Both the position numbers and the translations under genes were made by a program. From contig QFQR01000002.1 in assembly GCA_003243275.1 (NCBI GenBank), positions 248,001-312,000 on the forward strand: 64,000 nt of DNA, given 5' to 3'. The notes below the pieces were generated by a model. It saw only the letters and a program-made list of their open reading frames with translations. It did no database searches and was not told the origin of the DNA. Source of the DNA: Leifsonia xyli (GTDB lineage Bacteria; Actinomycetota; Actinomycetes; Actinomycetales; Microbacteriaceae). This document shows positions 56,184 to 63,524 of the stretch, piece by piece. Numbering within the stretch: the first letter of the stretch is position 1; each line of letters begins with the position of its first letter.

Positions 56184-56235
56184 GGTGGGCCCGGTGAGGC
56201 TCGAACCCACGGCCAGCGGATGTAAAGTCCGATGC
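56184..56235 (-). mobile_element. Duplicated 3' half of tRNA-Lys (att site)
   Basis: These 52 bases match 62186-62237, the 3' part of the intact tRNA-Lys gene, at 47 positions, in the same orientation. They cover the acceptor 3' strand, T-arm and anticodon arm but no D-arm or 5' acceptor strand. It is the expected attachment site left by integration into the 3' end of the tRNA. Confidence 0.85.
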
Positions 56236-56242
56236 GCGATGA

Positions 56243-56500
56243 CTTGGCTGGGTCAGGTGGGGCCGACTTCCCTTCTTCCAGGCATTCCGAGGAACAGCGA
56301 TCGATGACGCGGTCAAAGCGGCTGCCGCGAACAACCCGCAGCTTGGTCATCTGCTCTCGACGGCAAAGGGATTGTATGGACCTGACTTCGTCGATGTCGC
56401 CAACGGCATTTGGTATGACATCACCACCGAGGCAGCATTCCCGGGTCATCTGAGCAAGTACTCCACTATGGGGCCAGAAGTAGGCTTGTTCACGGGATGA
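56243..56500 (+). pseudogene. Orphan polymorphic-toxin C-terminal domain
   Basis: An open frame without any start codon that begins next to the att site and reads FRGTAIDDAVKAAAANNPQL, then YGPDFVDVANGIWYDITT, and HLSKYSTMGPE before TGA. The PDF(V/Y)D...WYD(I/M)TT...H..KY pattern is what I know from nuclease-type C-terminal domains of Rhs/contact-dependent toxins, with a PD-(D/E)xK-like arrangement. The N-terminal delivery part is missing. The stop overlaps the ATG of the pentapeptide gene by four bases, a typical toxin-immunity junction. About 72 residues of the domain remain. Confidence 0.65.
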
Positions 56501-57531
56501 CGCCTGCAGAAGTCAAGAAGTTCCGGAGTCGATGGGTAGGTCCGGACGGTCGTGATCGTGCTCTCGCGGCGTGCCGATGGTTGGCGGGATCAGGTCCCCT
56601 TCCAGAATGGCTGGATCGAAGTGGGGGTCGAATAGACCTGCGGGGGCTTCCATTTCCGGATGCCCGCTCGTTGGGTTCCCACTCCGCCGGTAACCAATCT
56701 TTTCGGAGCATTGACGGATTTCCTGAGTTCACGGGTGTGACGTGGAAAGGCATCGATCTCAGCGGCGCCACTATCAGGAACGCGCGTTTCGTCGGCGCTC
56801 GCATCGAGGACTGCTTGTTCGAGCGCGCAGAGCTTGATGACTGGCGGCTGTGGCATACCGAGGTTATCGACTGCAGCTTCGTTGCGGCGGATCTTCGGGG
56901 TTCCGCGCTGGCAGCGGCCGACGAATCGGTGAACGGGCATACGTTATGGAGATCGGTGTCGTTCGACGGCGCAAATCTCGATGCGGCCCACTTCTGGCAG
57001 GGGGAGTTGACGCGTTGCACTTTTCGTGGGGCGAAGCTTCGCAAAACCCGATTCGAGTATGTCGACTTCGAGGAGGTGATCTTCGAGGGCCTCCTCGATC
57101 GCGTGCTGCTCGAGGCACGCCCCGCGGACGGCCGACCGCAGGGGGTTAAGCCGATGCGCGCCGTCTCTTTCGCGGACGCACTGTTCCGGGACTGTCAGTT
57201 TCAGGGATACCGATGTGAGAGCGTTGTGCTTCCCGAGGGTGTGTTGTTAGTGAAGGACTTGCGATCGGTGGTCATTCAGGCGACGCAGTCCACGAACACC
57301 GCTGACGACGAGATCATGAATCGCGTCATCGACTATTTCTCGCGCCTGGTTCGCCCCACAACCGAGTCGGGTTGGGACTACGTGTACTTCCCGGCAGACC
57401 TCGTGGCCATCGGTGAAGACGCGGAAGCTCAGAAGACCTGGGAAATGCTTGTCAGCGCGATGAAGGAGATTGGGACGCCGACCGATGCGTCGGCGCGAGC
57501 GAAGCCGCGTTGGAACCCCTTCCGCAAGTAG
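56497..57531 (+). CDS. Pentapeptide-repeat protein, candidate immunity protein
   Basis: A 344-residue protein starting at the ATG overlapping the toxin stop. Residues 80-200 hold pentapeptide repeats with the A(D/N)LxX pattern (GIDLSGATIRNARFVGARIE, CTFRGAKLRKTRF), forming a right-handed quadrilateral beta-helix. The C-terminal part is helical (NRVIDYFSRLVRPTTESGWD). Pentapeptide proteins often mimic DNA or serve as immunity proteins in toxin loci. The tight coupling to a nuclease-like toxin tail supports an immunity role here. Confidence 0.75.
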   Translation: MTPAEVKKFRSRWVGPDGRDRALAACRWLAGSGPLPEWLDRSGGRIDLRGLPFPDARSLGSHSAGNQSFRSIDGFPEFTGVTWKGIDLSGATIRNARFVGARIEDCLFERAELDDWRLWHTEVIDCSFVAADLRGSALAAADESVNGHTLWRSVSFDGANLDAAHFWQGELTRCTFRGAKLRKTRFEYVDFEEVIFEGLLDRVLLEARPADGRPQGVKPMRAVSFADALFRDCQFQGYRCESVVLPEGVLLVKDLRSVVIQATQSTNTADDEIMNRVIDYFSRLVRPTTESGWDYVYFPADLVAIGEDAEAQKTWEMLVSAMKEIGTPTDASARAKPRWNPFRK

Positions 57532-57565
57532 CCCTTACCGGGGTCGATGAAGACAAGAGGTCGAC

Positions 57566-57857
57566 CTACGTTCCAGAGTGGCCGACCTTGGGTCCAGGCG
57601 TCAGCACATCGCTCACCGATACGCTGAGCGCCTCGGCCAGAGCCAGCAGCGTGAACAACCGCAGGTGTCCCAGGGCGTGACTCGCCCTTCTCGAACTTCT
57701 GATACGTGTACGCCGAGATGCCGGCCATGTGTGCCAAGCGTTCCTGGCTCAACCCTCGCTCGATGCGAAGGCGCTGCAGGGTCAGCCCGACCCCGCCGCA
57801 CGCGGGGTGCTGTCCCGGGATTGACGATTCATCATGTTTGAGATACAATCTCATCAC
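57566..57857 (-). pseudogene. XRE-family regulator, frameshifted
   Basis: The frame starts MMRLYLKHDESSIPGQ and contains a Cro/C1 helix-turn-helix (LQRLRIERGLSQERLAHMAGISAYTYQKFEKGESRPGTP). After GTPA the expected NLRLFTLLALAEALSVSVSDVLTPGP continues in a different frame up to TAG at 57566, so a small deletion breaks the gene. A homologous C-terminal piece is at 61713-61814. Confidence 0.75.
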
Positions 57858-58024
57858 CGCATGCAGGACTCGGTTGCAGGCCAGCCCCTCCCGAAGCTCA
57901 GCGTCGATATCACTCAGGCCGCGTTTTGCGGCAAGGAACCATCGCCATGCCTTTCACGCCTGAATCTTCAGAGCCCCGTAACCCCAACCTCGTCCATGTC
58001 ATCGCCCCGGATCGGAGTGCTGCC

Positions 58025-58751
58025 ATGAGCGAGCCCTAAGCGCCGCTTGAGCCGCAACCCGAGAGGAAGAAGTCCAAGAAAGGTCTCGCAATCGGGATCA
58101 CCGGCGGGCTCGCCGGAGCCGCCATCGCTGCCCGATCGATCATTGGCATCAACGCGGCCGGCGAGGTGCCGAAGAATGGACCGACCGCCTCGGCGCCTGT
58201 CGACCCTAGTGAAACGACCGGGCCGACGCCGGAGGGCGAGTGGAGTCCAGAAGTGACCGTTGAGCAGTTGGAGATTCCTGCAGGACTTGAAGTCGAAAAG
58301 CGTTGGTCAGCGCATCATTGAGCGCTACGACGACTGAATCAACGCCGTGACGGACAACGAGCAGATTCGGCAGAAGTGGCTCGACGGACAGTCTGGCGAG
58401 AACGGTGAGTTCGTGGACGCAATCGGGGCGCAATATCCCCCGCTCTACGCTCAGGCGACCTACATCGACGACTGGCAGTCCCGCGATGACCTCCAGGGTG
58501 ACTACAACTTCAACGTCGACACGAACGCCCACACTCTCAAAGTCAATCTCAAGACGAGCGACCCGAAGTGGGGCGATGAAGAGGGCTTCCACCGCAACAT
58601 GTCCTTCAATGCTGCTCGCGAAGTCTCAGACGACGGCACGACGCGGGTCATTGAGATTGACTACACCGAGTCGAACAACGCCGACAAGAACCGCGTGGGT
58701 GTGGGCACATTGTGGGCGCGGGTCAGACCCACGGCGGCGAGATCTCACTGA
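58025..58751 (+). pseudogene. Membrane-anchored hypothetical gene, broken
   Basis: Reading from ATG 58025: MSEP, an in-frame TAA, then APLEPQPERKKSKKGLAIG and a hydrophobic helix (GITGGLAGAAIAARSIIGIN), a Pro/Thr linker, and EQLEIPAGLEVEK. A frameshift follows near 58300 and an in-frame TGA replaces an expected Trp codon in ERYDD-INAV. The last part (TDNEQIRQKWLDGQSGENGE to SH) is intact. Full length would be about 240 residues; the family is not recognised. Upstream frame MPFTPESSEPRNP (57947) may be the original N-terminus. Confidence 0.65.
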
Positions 58752-59658
58752 ACGTCACCTTGCCGTCGGCCTCTACAGCCTCGATGGCATCGGGCGTCGC
58801 GGCGTGGTTGACGAAGTAGTAGACGGTCTTGCCGCGCACCGTCTCCAACAACCCGTTCGCGCCGACGTCTCCAAGCCAGGCGACTGCCTCCTCGAGCGGC
58901 TTTTCCGTGAACTCGTATTCGAAGTACTGGTGCTGGCCGGCGCCGATGCCGACCTTGTCGTCGCCGGCGGCTTAGACGCGGACCTGCGCGGCGCGCTCGT
59001 CGTTCGGAAGGATCTCGATCGATGGCGGCCGATTGATGGCGTCGGTTCGGGTCACGATCGAGATCGCCGAACCGAAGCGGCTGCGCATCTCGTTCGCAAT
59101 GAGAAGGAGCGGTGCGGGGAGGCGATCATCAACGAGGTACGCCGTCTGTCCAACGTCGGCGATGGGGTCTGCGACGAGGTGCGTGCCGGGCGAGCTCCAG
59201 GGTTCCGTGGTTTCCGCGAGCGTGAGTCGGCTGGCGTGCTTTTCCGTCACATCTTCCGGAAACGGAGCACCGACGACTCGGGCGATGTTGCGTCCGCCGA
59301 ACACGTGCCGGCGCCGATCGCGCCACAGCTCGATACCGGCGTCGCACACCTGTGCCAATCGCTCTTTGACCGCGCGGATTGACTCGTCGTCCCACCCGTG
59401 GTGCTCAGCCAGCACGCAATCGATGCCGTTGCTGAACGTGATGTAGAGCCCGTTGGTTCTGTTGAGGTCGATCTCAATCGCAGCGGTCGAGGTGTTCGGC
59501 GCGTAGGCCTCGAGGCGAAGCGCGGGATCCCACGGCTGGATCGCTGGGGCGATCCGCACGAACACCCCGTCGCCGTATTGGTGTTTGAGGAACGCGGCGA
59601 GATCGGACAACACCGGCTCGAACTCGCTGCGGAGATCGTCGTCGAGCGCGTGATCCAT
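58723..59658 (-). pseudogene. Hypothetical gene interrupted by in-frame TAA
   Basis: The first 228 codons (from ATG 59658, MDHALDDDLRSEFEPVLSDL) end at TAA 58972-58974. The same frame then continues for 82 more codons (AAGDDKVGIGAGQHQYFEYE to PPW and V) until TGA at 58723. The second part contains EKPLEEAVAWLGDVGANGLL and looks like genuine protein, so one gene of about 310 codons was interrupted. It is last in a vapB-vapC run on the same strand. No family was recognised. Confidence 0.65.
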
Positions 59659-59683
59659 GCGACAACCTTGCCCGACCGCGCGG

Positions 59684-60184
59684 CTAGATGGACCCTCGCG
59701 GCACTATCCACCGGTGAACGAATCCGGGAACAACCGACGCGATGTGCTCGAAGCCGCGGGCGTAGTGCAGGACGGCCGCATCGTTCTTCATCGCGTACGC
59801 CGCGATCAGGGTGTCTACGGCGCCGGCAGCCCGCAGCAGACTCCCGCTCCAGAGGCGGCTCTGAATGTTCAACACTTCGTCCTGAGTCGGGTGGGCGTCG
59901 CACTGTCCGAACGCTTCGAGCTGGTCCGCCAGAGTTGCGTGAGCCTTCGGCATTGGTGCGGTGAAGCCGTACCCGAGAGCAACGGGAGGACACACCAACA
60001 GATCGCCCGGACGGACCAGGTCGACGATCTTCTTGAGTTCGTCCACAACCTCTGGCGTTGTTGCGAGCCGGGCCCAAACACTCGTGTCGACGAGGAACCG
60101 GGTTGGGCGCTTCGGAGCGCGAACAACCCGGCGGGCTGCTCGCACTCGTGAGGGGCTCTGAACGGTGCGGGAGCTAGTCGCCAT
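59684..60184 (-). CDS. vapC: PIN-domain toxin, VapC-like
   Basis: A predicted ribonuclease of a type II toxin-antitoxin module, 166 residues from ATG 60184. The first catalytic Asp is in FLVDTSVW (Asp33), the second acidic position in EVVDELKKI, and the third Asp in AVDTLIAAYA, followed by the typical VLHYARGFEHIA. The basic N-terminal extension of about 27 residues is unusual; a GTG at 60148 would give a shorter, more standard N-terminus. It overlaps the antitoxin by 11 bp. Confidence 0.88.
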   Translation of the reverse strand: MATSSRTVQSPSRVRAARRVVRAPKRPTRFLVDTSVWARLATTPEVVDELKKIVDLVRPGDLLVCPPVALGYGFTAPMPKAHATLADQLEAFGQCDAHPTQDEVLNIQSRLWSGSLLRAAGAVDTLIAAYAMKNDAAVLHYARGFEHIASVVPGFVHRWIVPRGSI

Positions 60185-60371
60185 AGGTGATGGTCGTGGC
60201 GTCGCCGTCGACCGGGATTGTGGCCAGCAAGTCGATCGCCTCGATCTGGCGTCGGCGCATCACGACGTCCCGCAGAGCAAGGTTGATCGCTTCGCGGTTG
60301 GTGCGCACACCGAGCGACGACTTCGCCAGTCGGAGGGTTTCGGTGTCGATGTCGACGCTCGTGATGGCCAT
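60174..60371 (-). CDS. vapB: VapB-like antitoxin
   Basis: A 65-residue antitoxin. MAITSVDIDTETLRLAKSSL followed by RTNREAINLALRDVV is the usual VapB ribbon-helix-helix layout, with a C-terminal toxin-binding tail (IEAIDLLATIPVD). It has a perfect AGGAGG site at 60376-60381 and starts the vapBC operon. Confidence 0.9.
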   Translation of the reverse strand: MAITSVDIDTETLRLAKSSLGVRTNREAINLALRDVVMRRRQIEAIDLLATIPVDGDATTITYGD

Positions 60372-60375
60372 CGTT

Positions 60376-60410
60376 CCTCCTATATAAGCTTTGATCCATA
60401 TATATATACC
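60376..60410 (-). promoter_or_regulatory. AT-rich vapBC promoter/operator
   Basis: The stretch contains TATATA at 60381-60386 and TATATATATA at 60398-60408 around a GATCAAAGC core, forming an inverted repeat of TATATA blocks with a -10-like sequence. It is exceptionally AT-rich for this genome. Binding by the VapBC complex is the likely role. Confidence 0.6.
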
Positions 60411-60411
60411 G

Positions 60412-61190
60412 CGCGGGCTTCGCTAGGTAAGGACGGGTCGCCGCCCTCCGCGGCGCCCACAGCGCCGAAGGGCGGGGCTCCCAAAGTGTGCATTGGCGCT
60501 GGCTGCGCCTTCAACACCTCCGAGTCCTACTGGTCGATCCTCAAGCAGGTGAATGCAAAGGCCGACGATCTCGAGTCTGCGGAAGCCGGGTGTTCCGATA
60601 ACGGAATAGGCGCAGCTCTCGGCAAGTTGCGCTGCACTCCGGGTGTGCAACGGCTCATTAACCTGCTGCGACACCCGGTGTTCGGCCCCACGGTAGGCGC
60701 TTGGCTATACGGGCTGAGCGACAAGGAGATGACGTATGGCCCTGACGCCGCACTTGTTCAAGGTCTACAAACCACGACCCACATCGAGGAAACGCGGTCG
60801 AGAGTCCGGGAGTACTTGCGCGACGGATCCTTCACGGCAGAAGGGCTCGACGCCTATTACGACGCGGGAGGATTCACCCTCGAGGATGGCTCGTTCAACC
60901 GTAAGGTGGTCACAGATGGGCTTGCCCTCTCGTTCCCAGAACTCGCCTCTAACAGGGCGGCTGCTACAGCCTCGCTAGGCAGTTATCACATGCAGGTGTT
61001 CGCGTCCGACATCAACCCCACAACGAGGACGGCGACTGTTGCTTTCGTAGGGTGGAACGAGATGACCCTTGGCTCGGCTATGGCGTCGGCGGGAGGGTTG
61101 CGGGAGGTGGCAAATCAGTACGCTCCGGCGTCGGGCCCCCTCTCCGCGGTGAGAATGGACTTCGGATGGACAGAGACGATCCACTATTGA
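60412..61190 (+). pseudogene. Truncated protein, possible toxin C-terminus
   Basis: The open frame enters from the vapB side without a convincing start; the recognisable part runs from a Pro/Ala/Gly linker (GKDGSPPSAAPTAPKGG) through CIGAGCAFNTSESYWSIL and GCSDNGIGAALGKLRCTPG to a compact C-terminal region ending FGWTETIHY. A linker followed by a unique domain is the layout of polymorphic toxin tails, and a small lipoprotein gene overlaps its end. Family not recognised. Possible internal starts are GTG near 60494 and ATG at 60729. Confidence 0.45.
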
Positions 61191-61642
61191 GGCGAGCAAG
61201 GTTGGCATGGCTCTTCGCCATCCCGATGATCTTGACGGGCTGCGGATTCCCCCCGCCGTCGCCCGCCATTTCTGACGGGTCGGAGCTCATCGGGACGTGG
61301 GTTGCTGTCGCCGACGGGGAGTCGGCGTCGATTGAACTCATCGGTGATGGAACTGCGCAGCTAGAGAGCATCCCGCTGGGTGCCGTGTCTCCCGCGCTTG
61401 TCGATCAGGAACGACTTGATTGGTCAGTTGCCGTCACGACGACAGGAAAGTGGACAATCACGGACCATCGCACCAGCGGCTACCCCTATGTCAACCTGAT
61501 ATTCGAGCCAAGCGAGGAGGAGGGATTCGACGGTGCCATGGTCAGGCTCCTCGTCGACAAGAACCATCATCCGGCGCGGGTGTTCCTGCAGTACGGGCCG
61601 GAGCGGGAGAGCCGATTGAGTTTCGAGAAACGGGATGAGTGA
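61166..61642 (+). CDS. Small lipoprotein, candidate immunity protein
   Basis: A 158-residue protein from ATG 61166, overlapping the previous frame by 25 bases. A short basic N-terminus, a hydrophobic stretch (LAWLFAIPMI) and the lipobox LTGC at about residue 24 mark export and lipidation. The mature domain (ELIGTWVAVADGESASIELI, TGKWTITDHRTSGYPYVNL) looks like a beta-barrel of the lipocalin/META kind. Translational overlap with a possible toxin tail suggests immunity, but the family is not recognised. Confidence 0.55.
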   Translation: MDRDDPLLRRARLAWLFAIPMILTGCGFPPPSPAISDGSELIGTWVAVADGESASIELIGDGTAQLESIPLGAVSPALVDQERLDWSVAVTTTGKWTITDHRTSGYPYVNLIFEPSEEEGFDGAMVRLLVDKNHHPARVFLQYGPERESRLSFEKRDE

Positions 61643-61712
61643 GGCGCTGCGCGGACCCTCGCTCGAGCCGCTTGGTAGCTCAGTCGGGTCTCGATGAGCT
61701 GACCCGAGTTCG

Positions 61713-61814
61713 CTAGCCGTACGGGATTAGCTCCGCTGTCGTTACGTCGAGCGCCAGCGCGAGAGCCACGAGGGTGAACAGCCGCGGGTTCGCTGGCGTG
61801 CCGGGCCTGGACTC
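61713..61814 (-). pseudogene. C-terminal remnant of an XRE-family regulator
   Basis: Minus-strand frame ESRPGTPANPRLFTLVALAL then ALDVTTAELIPYG and TAG. It is clearly homologous to the end of the XRE pseudogene at 57566-57857. The sequence stops abruptly before the helix-turn-helix, where the recombinase fragment begins, so a recombination junction lies near 61815. Confidence 0.7.
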
Positions 61815-61823
61815 ACGGGCGGG

Positions 61824-62249
61824 ATGACATCCTCCCCGTCAGCACCTCCGGGCGCTAACGATCAGTTGTCACCGATCCGTTCCTCACGCCCCACCGTCCT
61901 GGCCTACCTCGACCTGCTCGCTCGTCCCTACAGCTTCTACGTGTCCGCAACCGATGACATTAAGCGCAGGATTCTCGAAGCCTTCTTCACACGCATCTGG
62001 ATCGAGGACGACGAGCATAAGCTCCTCGCCCACGTCGAGTTCCACGACCCGATCGTGCTCATCCAGCTTGCTCAAACCGAGTGGAAGTCCGCCAACGCAG
62101 AGAGCGCCGGAGATGGCTCCGACGCTCTAGACCGAACACCCAGCAACCTCTATCTCACGGTCGTTTGTTCGAATAAGGGCGTTGTGGTGGGCCCGGTGGG
62201 GCTCGAACCCACGACCCGCGGATTAAAAGTCCGATGCTCTACCGACTGA
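61824..62249 (+). pseudogene. C-terminal remnant of large serine recombinase
   Basis: About 95 residues match the end of large serine recombinases: PTVLAYLDLLARPYSFYVSA then DDIKRRILEAFFTRIWIEDD and FHDPIVLIQLAQ. The catalytic N-terminal domain and most of the zinc/coiled-coil region are missing. The frame continues into the antisense of tRNA-Lys, giving the tail GPVGLEPTTRGLKVRC, which is not protein-conserved. It is placed as expected for the integrase of an element integrated at this tRNA. Confidence 0.75.
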
Positions 62250-62260
62250 GCTACAGGCCC
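62185..62260 (-). tRNA. tRNA-Lys (anticodon TTT)
   Basis: On the minus strand: acceptor GGGCCTG, D-arm GCTCAGTCGGTAGAGC, anticodon stem TCGGA-CTTTTAA-TCCGC with TTT, T-arm GTGGGTTCGAGCCCCAC, acceptor CGGGCCC, discriminator A and an encoded CCA. All stems pair. It is the integration target of the island on its 3' side. Confidence 0.96.
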
Positions 62261-62316
62261 GATCCCTCCAGGGTAGTCGTCCGGCGCGGGCCTCGACGCC
62301 AGGGGAGAATGGTGCG

Positions 62317-62949
62317 ATGGCCGACGACTTCCACAAGCCGACGCTCTTCGGCGGGCGCGAGTTCGAGGCGTACGAGGGCGCCGAGCCCGACCCCGCCGCC
62401 AGCAGGCGGATCGCGCACGACACGGCGCGCGCCCTCGTTGCGCGGGTGCGTAACAGCGGCGATCCGGAGGTGCTCGACCGGGTGGTCGGATTCAGCGACG
62501 AGCACGGGCTGGATGCTGTCGCCGAACTGTGGGCGCGCTCGAGCGAACGCAGCCTGCCGGGGGCGCTCTGGCGCGTCTACCTGCTGCGCACGATGATCCG
62601 GCAGGACCCGGATGGCGTCGCCCTGCTGTTTCGGCGCGGCACCGAGGTGCTCGTGACGATCGACCCGGTCGTCGCCGGCGCACCGACCCCCGCCGGACCG
62701 CAGGAGGTGCTCGAACTCTCGGACCGCATCCTGCGGGGCGTCTTCGACGGGGACCTCGCGGATGCCCTCGAGCGCGCCGCGGCGTTCTGCCGCATCGAGG
62801 CGGCGGGGGCCGCATCCGTCGCGGACGACCAGGACGCGGCATCCCCCGAGCGCTCGACCACGCTCACCACGCGCGCCGCGCGCCTCGCCACCATCGCCGA
62901 GGAACTCGCGACCTGCGCCCGCCTCGCGCGCGACGACTCGCTCGACTGA
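62317..62949 (+). CDS. Conserved hypothetical helical protein
   Basis: A 210-residue soluble protein (MADDFHKPTLFGGREFEAYE). It is almost entirely alpha-helical, with HDTARALVARVRNSGDPEVLDRVVGF and SLPGALWRVYLLRTMIRQDP, a possible TPR-like or structural helical bundle, and no catalytic motif. Codon use and GC content match the chromosome, so it lies outside the island. I do not recognise a function. Confidence 0.7.
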   Translation: MADDFHKPTLFGGREFEAYEGAEPDPAASRRIAHDTARALVARVRNSGDPEVLDRVVGFSDEHGLDAVAELWARSSERSLPGALWRVYLLRTMIRQDPDGVALLFRRGTEVLVTIDPVVAGAPTPAGPQEVLELSDRILRGVFDGDLADALERAAAFCRIEAAGAASVADDQDAASPERSTTLTTRAARLATIAEELATCARLARDDSLD

Positions 62950-63060
62950 CCGCCCAGCCCGCATCCCCCGCTCCCCGCGCCGCGCCCGCTGCCCGCCCAG
63001 CCCGCGCCGCGCCCGCCGTCCGCTGCCCACCGCATCCCGCCAGCCCCTCGCCCCTCGCCA

Positions 63061-63149
63061 CGTCGAAAATGCAGGAGAAGTGGCGGCTGAGTCCCCGATT
63101 GAGCGGGTGCAGGCGGATGGCGCGCCCGACATCTCCTGCATTTTCGACG
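63061..63149. repeat. 89-bp palindromic element, family A, copy 3
   Basis: Perfect 18-bp arms 63061-63078 (CGTCGAAAATGCAGGAGA) and 63132-63149 around a 53-base core. On the reverse strand the core begins TGTCGGGCGCGCC, resembling the CCGGGCGTGTC of copies 1 and 2. Confidence 0.9.
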
Positions 63150-63216
63150 CGGCGCGTGGCACGGGAGACGTGGCAGAGGGGCACAGCAGCGGATGCGGTG
63201 CTCGCGTAAGCTTGCG

Positions 63217-63301
63217 GAGCCGGGCCGCAGTAACCCCGGGCTCCAATATTCGCCGCTTCGAGCGGCCTCGCGCCGAGAGGCGTTTCTGCGGCCCGGCGCT
63301 C
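63217..63301. ncRNA. Candidate structured RNA
   Basis: The outer stem GAGCCGGGCCGCAG (63217-63230) pairs with CTGCGGCCCGGCGCTC (63286-63301) with a 2-base bulge. Enclosed are hairpins GCCGC-TTCGA-GCGGC (63252-63266) and CTCG-CGC-CGAG (63267-63277), giving a multibranched fold. It does not match RNase P, tmRNA or SRP RNA. Strand is unknown. Confidence 0.35.
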
Positions 63302-63524
63302 TCGCACCCGGCGGCGGGGTCGACCGCAAACGTCGACGTCTCATCCGCTCCCGCAGATCGCGGAACGCCCTGCACGCAGGAGCCGTCAACCGGCCGGCCA
63401 GCATGCCGCGCATGCCAGAGCCAGCCCGTAAGCATGCCCCGCAAGCGCGAGCGAGCCGCCGGGCGCAGCAGAACCCCGTACGACCGCAGCAGCGCCGCAA
63501 GCGCGCCGCCCCGCGCGAGGCGAC

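Larger units (their letters stand above)
56184..62260. mobile_element. Degraded integrative island at tRNA-Lys
   Basis: A roughly 6-kb segment bracketed by the tRNA-Lys gene and its partial direct repeat. Contents: toxin C-terminus and immunity, broken XRE genes, nonsense-interrupted genes, VapBC, a possible second toxin tail and lipoprotein, and the C-terminus of a large serine recombinase next to the tRNA. The GC content is visibly lower than outside, and the hexamer GGATGC/GCATCC, frequent elsewhere in the window, is almost absent. Multiple disruptions suggest it no longer mobilises itself. Confidence 0.82.
62950..63524. other. 575-bp intergenic region
   Basis: Between two convergent genes. 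62950-63060 is GC-rich low complexity with repeated CCCGC/CCGCGCC words; 63061-63149 is a family A palindrome; 63217-63301 is a structured segment; 63302-63524 is GC-rich with several weak frames (such as MPRMPEPARKHAPQARASRR) that have no ribosome site or codon bias support. I see no real gene. Confidence 0.6.

Noticed and set aside
56184..56240. tRNA fragment with anticodon loop reading TTA, which would be an ochre suppressor, near genes interrupted by TAA
   Set aside because: It lacks the D-arm and the 5' acceptor strand, so it cannot fold as a tRNA; the TTA arises from decay of the tRNA-Lys anticodon loop.
57834..58028. Short frame MFEIQSHHRMQ as a gene
   Set aside because: It lies in the promoter region of a broken regulator, has no Shine-Dalgarno and overlaps the better supported MPFTPESSEPRNP frame.
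61675..61687. GTAGCTCAGTCGG resembling a tRNA D-arm on the plus strand
   Set aside because: Only 13 bases match; no anticodon arm, T-arm or pairing acceptor follows.
62190..62249. C-terminal peptide GPVGLEPTTRGLKVRC as part of a protein
   Set aside because: It is the translated antisense of tRNA-Lys and has no protein meaning.
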